NCBI GenBank assembly: GCA_950295325.1
Contig: OX485809.1
Coordinates: forward strand, 24,628,144-24,692,143
Direction: 5' to 3'
DNA from: Polytrichum commune
Taxonomy: Eukaryota; Streptophyta; Polytrichopsida; Polytrichales; Polytrichaceae
Length of the DNA stretch: 64,000 nucleotides
Part shown: in pieces, positions 60,301 through 64,000 of the stretch
Position numbering within the stretch: the stretch's first letter is position 1
Layout: every line of letters starts with the position of its first letter
Made by a program: the position numbers and the translations under genes
Notes under the pieces: generated by a model
What the model was told of the DNA's origin: nothing
Databases searched by the model: none
What the model saw: the letters and a program-made list of their open reading frames with translations, nothing else

Positions 60301-63300
60301 CCGCGCCATTGCCGGCCGGGTTTCCCGAAATACCGGACTCCGAGCATTGCTACCGGGTTGATGTTGAGAACATTGGGCAATTCGACCTCCACGTGGACTT
60401 TCACCTTGTGCAAGATGTTGGGGCACCCTCGCCGGCGCCTACGGATAAAAGTGCGGCTCTAGCCGCAAAGAAAGGCGCGAAACCGGGTGGCGGGGGTGGA
60501 GGAGCTCCATTCATCCTTCATCCGTCATCCTTGGATCTCAAGATTGATGAATCCAAAGATTTGTGCATTTACTCTTATCCAGCCATGGTAAGGTTAACTG
60601 CAAAATATTATCTAGTTCTGGTGGATGGCCATAACTTGTAAAGTGGATGTTTATTTTGTGTCAAGATAACCTATTTGGGGTCTCTCATCGCAAAATCCAA
60701 GTGACCACCAAAATATTATGCATTTTTGGACAGGTACGGTTCCCTGTCACTTCTATTGTCACTTTTTCATTCATTTTTTGACAGGCTCACCCACGGTCAC
60801 TTCTATTTTTGGTGACCTTGTGTAAAATGAAGTAGGACCGCCACTCATTTCTCAGCCAATGAGGATTTTCAAAAGCGGTGGTCATGATCAATGGTCACTA
60901 GTGTAGATATGCCCTACGTGTTGAAGTTGTGGTCAAATGCAATACAACCTAATATGGTTGATTTTTGTTCTTTTGGGAAAAAAAAATTGTGAGCAGGGGA
61001 CGCAGGGCAAACTCAATTACAAGCTCATATGCGCGATTGTAAACAATCCTCGCCAAATGGAATACAATGTCACGTGCCATGCAGATACACCCAAAATTGA
61101 ATTAGACCCAGCTGTGCTAAATATTGGGCGTGTTCTACTTGGTTGCCGAACTACCAAAACTGTGATGATCAAGTAAATTTTTTTGACTCATATACGCACT
61201 CTTTTCATTGATGAGAATGCTGATTTTGTTGATTGACAATTTCGTTATCAACTCAAGATGTGTGAATTTTGCGTGCCATTTAGATTTTCATACTCTTGTT
61301 TGTTTGACAAAATTGTGATGCTTGGAAAATAAATATAGGAATTTGTCGGAGCTCAAAGTGGCATGGACGATTGCTCACCTTGAGGAACTGCCAGAGGAAT
61401 TTGAGATAGCCCCAACCCAAGGGAAGATAAAAGCCAAGGCTTTATATCCATTTAAAATACTTTTCAAATCTATTGAAGAAAATATCTTCAATTTAAAAGT
61501 TGTCTTTCAGGTATAGACACAAAAACATTTTCCAAATTTGATCTAGCAACACCATGTTGAACTTAAAGCTATATAGATTTACAAATTCCCAAAACTATTG
61601 GCTATTAGAGAGAGATTGTGAAATGTAAGCATTAAAAAAAGAATATTATTCAAGATGTGACTTTGTGATCATTGAACATAATCATAGCTAGACTTATACA
61701 TGATGATGCATAATGGCAGGTATCTGACAGTAAAGAACCTGATCATAAAGTTGAACAAGAGGTGATTTATCCGGTCGCAGCAGAGGCATATATTTTGGAC
61801 GTAGTGGTCAAATACCCAAACAATCCTGACGGTAGTGAAGCTCATGGTGGCCTAAACTTCGGAACAGTGAAAGTGGCCGAAGCCCAAATGAAGCCACTCG
61901 TCCTTGAAAACAAGGGGAAATACAAAGTGGGGTTCAAATTTGTTCCACAAACTCTTTTGGTGCATGATCTATTTGTTTTTGTTCCTAATGAAGGAGAGAT
62001 AGCACCAAAAGGTCAACAAAAGGTAAATGACTGCATCTTGTTGTGTCACTTTGCATATTTATATGATAAATGAAACAATAATTTACATGTTTATGGACGT
62101 CTAACTTTACTTTGACTAAAAACTTTGGTTTATATCCTATACAAGGCTCTTCACTTGCCACTAGTTGTGCAGGTGGATGTCTATTTCAACAAGGACCAAA
62201 AACTTGTAAGTGAGGTGAGCCTCAAGCGTTCAAGGGACCTTCAACTACACCTGATAGAATGCGAAACAAATGTGGTTGAGAAAATTTTGACAATTTTTTT
62301 AGACCTCATAGCCGTGCACTCGCAGTTTCTACTCTTACCGGCTCATGGGCTTCATTTTGGGTACGCTGTTGCGGGTCACCTCTCTGAGGGTCGAATCCTC
62401 AAAATTCTCAACCGAGGTGTCTTCCCTTTTGATTTCAACATTTCAAGCCCAACATCTCTTGGATACACAGATGCACCTAAAGTGTCAAAATCCGATGCCG
62501 TCTCTCAAGCAAGTGGGGCAACAAGGAAAAGCTCAAAAACTGTTGCAAGTGCAAAAACGACAGCCACAGCCAAAACTAGTGCAAGCAAAAGAAGCTCAAA
62601 AAGTGATAAAGGTGGAGGTGGAGGTGGTGCTGCAAAAGCACTCGAATTGCAAGGCTTTAGACTTAGCCCTGCGGCCGGTAACATTCTTCCAGGTGAAAAA
62701 ATCGATATTCTAATTTTCTTCAAAGGGCCCCAAGAACCTGAGATTTTGACTGAGCAATTGTTGATCAACATCACCGATAAAGACCCTGAAAAGTATCCCG
62801 AAGACATTAAATACGACTTAACAGGAGAATCAAAGCTACCAGGAATTACTACCATCCCAGATGTAATATTTGAAGAACATCAAATTATAGATAAGTTGGA
62901 AAATCCAGCCGTGACTCCACCCTTTGGTGTATACTCTCGACATGACCATGTTTTCTCATTTGGAGCATTCATTATAGATTGTGACCGACCTTTCGATGGT
63001 GGGCCTCCTAAAATTGCACCGAAACCATCTGTTCGGTTTACGGGGGATGCACCAAAGCCAAAGGTGGTGAATGCTCCAATAGGCCGAAAAGTGGAGGCTA
63101 ATTTCCGTATCGATAATCCATTCAAGGTTCCGTGTATTGTGGATTTTGTAATAACTCCAACTCTACCGGAAAAAGAGACACAAGCCCCGTATGAGGATCC
63201 CTTTGCAATGTTTGTACAACCACCGATGCTTGAAGTCCCACCTCACGAGTTCCGGTAGTGTCTCTTTCTTGCTTTGGTGGTTGCAATGACTCGCAACATG

Positions 63301-63731
63301 TATATGAATAATCTATAGTAAGATCATCTTCATAATGTGGTGAGTTGTAATAAGTCATCATAAGAAGTGTATTTGGAATATATATCATTCATATTAAGTT
63401 CATTGGCAATCATCATCGCTCGTTATTGATGTTGTCAGATTAAGTTTAGCATGATATACTGTATCTATAAACCTAGTTCTTTTAATGTTGCAGTTATGTT
63501 TGTGTTGCATTCCAACCATTATCAATGCAATGTTATTTTGCGATTTTTGAGGCGCTTGTGAGAGATGGAGGTGACAACATGCAAACAAAAATATTTAAGT
63601 GTCATCTACAAGGGGAAGGCACATTACCACATTTGCAAATCACGGACCCAACCACATTGTCTCCATTGGGGGTCACATGGCTCCAATTTCTTCGATTGCG
63701 TGTAGGGAAAACAACGACAAAGTCATTTAAG
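39368..63731 (+). CDS. HYDIN: HYDIN, axonemal central-pair apparatus protein (5' part, runs past window)
   Basis: HYDIN is a giant ASH/MSP-domain protein of the central-pair C2 projection in motile cilia, here expected in sperm flagella. I placed 31 exons with agreeing phases (3480 codons): 39368-39550, 40089-40208, 40524-40646, 40789-40920, 41194-41308, 41504-41568, 41823-42050, 42262-42383, 42859-43030, 43932-44020, 44213-44393, 44676-45068, 45244-45378, 45666-45984, 46684-46949, 47911-48241, 49135-49606, 50183-50465, 51063-51336, 52211-52870, 53451-53665, 54520-55428, 55596-55700, 56345-56512, 57861-59209, 59528-60587, 60997-61172, 61339-61510, 61720-62022, 62173-63254, 63494-63731. Colinear HYDIN signatures include LFQPFPPEIVFSNF and LRNNDK (start), ILDLPDEVHF, GEIHFPNL, PIEIYSLEFDTQYV and RWIVPGYE. 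The last donor could instead be near 63756. Small exons may be missed between 43030 and 43932. The start is the first in-frame ATG. Confidence 0.93.
42430..42785. mobile_element. HYDIN: GAGTTATCC fold-back MITE in HYDIN intron 8
   Basis: The two halves are inverted: GCATGCTTGGAGGTAGTGTT near the left pairs with AAACCTCCAAGAATGCA near the right, flanking a central CATTGAGTCAAACTCATTTT. The right terminus reads GTTGAGTTAGAGGATAACTC; the left terminus is diverged. About 355 bases, no coding capacity. Confidence 0.75.
43291..43654 (-). mobile_element. HYDIN: hAT-type MITE with CAGTGTTGG ends in HYDIN intron 9
   Basis: Ends CCAGTGTTGG and CCAACACTG. It is in the opposite orientation to the two copies in intron 16, sharing GGTGAATGCAT, TAGATCCAAATGG and GATACCCGAATGGTATC. 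Flanks give only an imperfect 8-bp target duplication (GTTAAAAC against GTCAAAAC). Confidence 0.8.
44466..44637. mobile_element. HYDIN: Short ACATGAG fold-back MITE in HYDIN intron 11
   Basis: Left GCTCATGTTTTGCTAGGGAG pairs with right CTCCCTACTAAAACATGAG. Ends resemble the longer element at 55868-56262. About 170 bases, making up most of the intron. Confidence 0.7.
46225..46500. repeat. HYDIN: Dispersed repeat in HYDIN intron 14, sister to 50550-50820
   Basis: Both copies carry a CAATGCACATATTCATGGGA-like block, TTAGTACCCTA, ATATTTTTT and CTCCCTGGG in the same order and orientation. No inverted ends are obvious. Probably a non-autonomous transposon. Confidence 0.7.
47020..47855. mobile_element. 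HYDIN: GAGTTATCC fold-back MITE in HYDIN intron 15, interrupted
   Basis: The left end TCTAACTCAACATGACTTTT lies at about 47023-47045. The rest of the element resumes at about 47567, with GGAGATGTGTGGAGATTTGA and a central GGGTCAAACTCATTTTGGCA, and the right half ACACTACCTCCGAGCATGCG. It ends near 47855. A 500-base insert separates the parts. Confidence 0.7.
47066..47566. mobile_element. HYDIN: Element nested in the intron-15 MITE
   Basis: Inverted ends TTAAGGTACTGAGGCCTTA and TAAGGCCTCGGTACCTTA enclose about 500 AT-rich bases without coding capacity. Its position inside another element's body makes it the younger insertion. Superfamily unresolved. Confidence 0.7.
48287..48666 (+). mobile_element. 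HYDIN: hAT-type MITE, older copy in HYDIN intron 16
   Basis: Ends CAGTGTTGAAC and GGTCCAACATTG with flanking octamers CTTGTGAT and GTAGTGAT (6 of 8 identical). It shares the internal order GATACC, GGGTCTATATA, AAATCACCCTAGT and GACCCAAATA with the next copy. Confidence 0.75.
48726..49094 (+). mobile_element. HYDIN: hAT-type MITE with perfect 8-bp target duplication in HYDIN intron 16
   Basis: The 369-base element begins TAGTGTTGG and ends CCAACACTG. GAAATAAC is present at 48718-48725 and again at 49095-49102. An 8-bp duplication with (T/C)A-GTG ends is diagnostic of hAT elements. It lies only 60 bases after the older copy, in the same orientation, and ends about 40 bases before the exon 17 acceptor. 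Confidence 0.9.
50550..50820. repeat. HYDIN: Dispersed repeat in HYDIN intron 18, sister to 46225-46500
   Basis: Same block order as in intron 14, including CATATTCATGGGATA, CTAGTACCCTAGATAT and CCTCCCTGGGATG. Accounts for about half of the intron. Confidence 0.7.
51430..52105. mobile_element. HYDIN: Large fold-back MITE in HYDIN intron 19, interrupted
   Basis: The left half (51430-51640: AATGTTCAAGTGGTAATGGA, GAAGTGGAGGCGTTTGACTT) is inverted relative to the right half (51930-52105: AAGTCAAATGCCTCCCCTCC, ACCACTTGAACACTCC, AAGGATAACTC). It matches 55868-56262, but is broken by 275 bases of another repeat. Confidence 0.8.
51650..51925 (+). repeat. HYDIN: CCACTATGATTGGGTGG repeat nested in the intron-19 MITE
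   Basis: Shares GGCCCACCCAATTATAATGG, GGGGCTTGCCCATGGGGGAG, GGTGTTTCACCTT, CCTCTAATTCTCG and CCATAATTCACG with the copy at 57430-57815. It interrupts the fold-back element, so it inserted later. Confidence 0.8.
52651..54850 (+). other. HYDIN: Threefold CxHxxHRKSRSxLTG repeat in HYDIN
   Basis: Three units of about 55 residues. A is at 52651-52820 (CGHVFHRKSRSPLTGK, later LPWKRPSFFERRLEAQREEE). B is at 52828-52870 joined to 53451-53557 (CGHSYHRKSRSSLTG, later LPWLRQSFMARAEERRIAQL). C is at 54697-54850 (CKHGLHRKSRSPLTGK, later LHWLRRSFIDRAEQKRIEKL). Shared core: C-x-H-x2-H-R-K-S-R-S-x-L-T-G, then L-x-W-x-R-x-S-F-x2-R and a basic/acidic helix. The units sit in an acidic, Glu-rich linker at about residues 1482-1740. 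Unit B is split by intron 20 after LTG. Function unknown; a Cys-His-His metal site is conceivable but not shown. Confidence 0.85.
53020..53400. mobile_element. HYDIN: GAGTTATCC fold-back MITE in HYDIN intron 20
   Basis: GGTACATGTTTGGAGGTGGT and ACCACCTCCAAGCAT are inverted around a TTCATTGAGTGCCAAACTCA centre. The right end reads CATGTTGAGTTAGCCCAAGG then ATGACTC. About 380 bases, roughly two-thirds of the intron that splits repeat unit B. Confidence 0.8.
55868..56262. mobile_element. HYDIN: Large fold-back MITE in HYDIN intron 23, intact
   Basis: A 395-base element that is almost one long hairpin. GTTCAAGTGGTGTCGGAGCC, AATTTGGTGAAATGAAGGGG and AGGCATTTGACTT in the left arm pair with AAGTCAAACGCCTCCCC, TTCGTTTCACCAAATTTGGG and GGTTCCGACACCACTTGAAC in the right. 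Ends TAGAGATATC and GATAACTCTA. Confidence 0.9.
56597..56935. mobile_element. HYDIN: GAGTTATCC fold-back MITE in HYDIN intron 24
   Basis: Starts TTAGAGTTATCCTTAAACTC. It contains GATTTCTTTCCACTTGTGGT, a TTCATGGAGGGTCAAACTCA centre and TCAAACCTCCACACTACACT on the right, in the order of the other family members. The right terminus is eroded. Confidence 0.75.
57430..57815 (+). repeat. HYDIN: CCACTATGATTGGGTGG repeat family, longest copy, HYDIN intron 24
   Basis: Contains CCGGTCCACCCAATCATAGT, GGGCTTGCCCTTGGGGGAGA, GGGTGTTCACCTTCGAAAGG, GCCCTCTAATTC, TTTCGGGATTACAT and ATTCATGCCAATGGCAACAT. Ends about 45 bases before the exon 25 acceptor. Confidence 0.8.
58250..59209 (+). other. HYDIN: Adenylate-kinase-like P-loop domain inside HYDIN exon 25
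   Basis: VMVIYGAPFSGKTTQARLLA (from about 58388) contains a textbook Walker A, GAPFSGKT at residues 2203-2210. VIDVDDLL and NGIIFDGL (a likely Walker B) follow, then a basic helix RARKRRLYRRFLDLE. Human HYDIN has the same insert (a GTPLSGKS-type loop) between ASH domains. Pro-rich linkers on either side (PPPPKGKPDPK and an ETPPPPPPPIPPPKGK run) separate it from neighbouring ASH modules. Nucleotide binding is plausible, catalysis unproven. Confidence 0.85.
59155..59547. repeat. HYDIN: 75-bp direct repeats flanking HYDIN intron 25
   Basis: Copy 1 (about 59155-59232) and copy 2 (about 59471-59547) share AATTGATCCGGAC, TTTTTGATCCCACCT-like, AGGTTTAAT and GTACCCTTG. The donor AG|GTTTAAT (59209/59210) lies in copy 1 and the acceptor AG|GTTTAAT (59527/59528) at the same place in copy 2. 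Both copies translate as VLT-D-IDPD-LIPP-RFN, but only one such segment survives splicing. Confidence 0.85.
62490..62640 (+). other. HYDIN: Low-complexity Ser/Thr/Lys/Ala linker and Gly run in HYDIN exon 30
   Basis: About 50 residues made almost only of Ser, Thr, Ala and Lys (RKSSKTVASAKTTATAKTSA), then GGGGGG. It is a likely disordered, highly basic loop between two ASH modules. A similar Gly run and Pro/Ala/Lys loop occurs in exon 26 (about 60430-60510). Confidence 0.8.
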
Positions 63732-64000
63732 GTAATCGACTCTAATACACATGTAGGTGAGTAAGTTTTTATTTTATTTTAAGAATAAATTTTAGAACTT
63801 TACAACTATGATACTGAAAAAATACTAAGATTGAAATAATTTTATTTATTTTTCCTTCCTGTTGTGATGATGTTTTGGACTTGATCTTCTACTCACATTT
63901 TGTTGTTCAAGGATTGTTTTGATATTCTTATGAATCTTTGTTGGTATGAGGTCATTGATGTGCACATTTGTTGTTGCTTGAATGACCAATCTAGTTGCAA
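63732..64000 (+). other. HYDIN: HYDIN intron at the right edge
   Basis: After the AAG|GTAATC donor the frame stops within 12 codons and the sequence is AT-rich without a conserved HYDIN block. It is therefore read as intron; the next exon lies beyond the window. Confidence 0.6.

Noticed and set aside
58403-62855. Minus-strand frames opposite HYDIN exons 25 and 30
   Set aside because: They mirror Pro-, Gly- and Lys-rich coding sequence of HYDIN and have no independent support.
39368-63731. HYDIN as animal contamination
   Set aside because: It is continuous with plant-type genes in one sequence and its introns hold the same repeat families as the TYW gene and spacers.

Overview
The window is nuclear DNA of a land plant. 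The genes are intron-rich with GT-AG splice sites, the spacers are AT-rich, and short non-autonomous transposons are abundant. A plant-type clathrin assembly protein and a TYW3-Kelch-TYW2 fusion lie beside a HYDIN gene. HYDIN is a central-pair protein of motile (9+2) cilia and is absent from flowering plants. Its presence points to a lineage with swimming sperm (bryophyte, lycophyte or fern), although the exact taxon cannot be read from the sequence. No prokaryotic features, CRISPR arrays, rRNA or convincing tRNA genes were seen.

Layout. (1) 1-1431, minus strand: the 5' two-thirds or so of SF3A1, a U2 snRNP splicing factor, running off the left edge. (2) 1432-5485: spacer with repeat fragments and one small fold-back element. 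(3) 5486-13136, plus strand: a complete 12-exon tRNA wybutosine-synthesis gene (TYW3, Kelch, then TYW2 methyltransferase, about 1140 aa), including one GC-AG intron. (4) 13137-18482: repeat spacer. (5) 18483-22423, minus strand: a three-coding-exon ANTH-domain clathrin assembly protein (about 671 aa) with an intron-borne tandem repeat, preceded by a spliced 5' leader region. (6) 24900-39300: about 14 kb without a recognised gene, filled with transposon relics: a PIF/Harbinger-like MITE, many copies of an AACCGGTT-rich repeat, a nested insertion with a 9-bp target duplication, and a 1.6-kb inverted repeat. (7) 39368 to the right edge, plus strand: HYDIN. I could place 31 exons coding for about 3480 residues; the 3' end lies outside the window.

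The four genes do not form a pathway. SF3A1 and TYW are housekeeping RNA genes, the clathrin adaptor acts in membrane traffic, and HYDIN acts in the sperm axoneme. The main novelties are in HYDIN. One is a threefold repeat of about 55 residues with a C-x-H-x2-H-R-K-S-R-S-x-L-T-G core, inserted in an acidic region. Another is an intron whose donor and acceptor lie at the same AG|GT inside two copies of a 75-bp direct repeat, as expected for intron gain by duplication. Nearly every long HYDIN intron is long because of MITEs, including at least two nested pairs.
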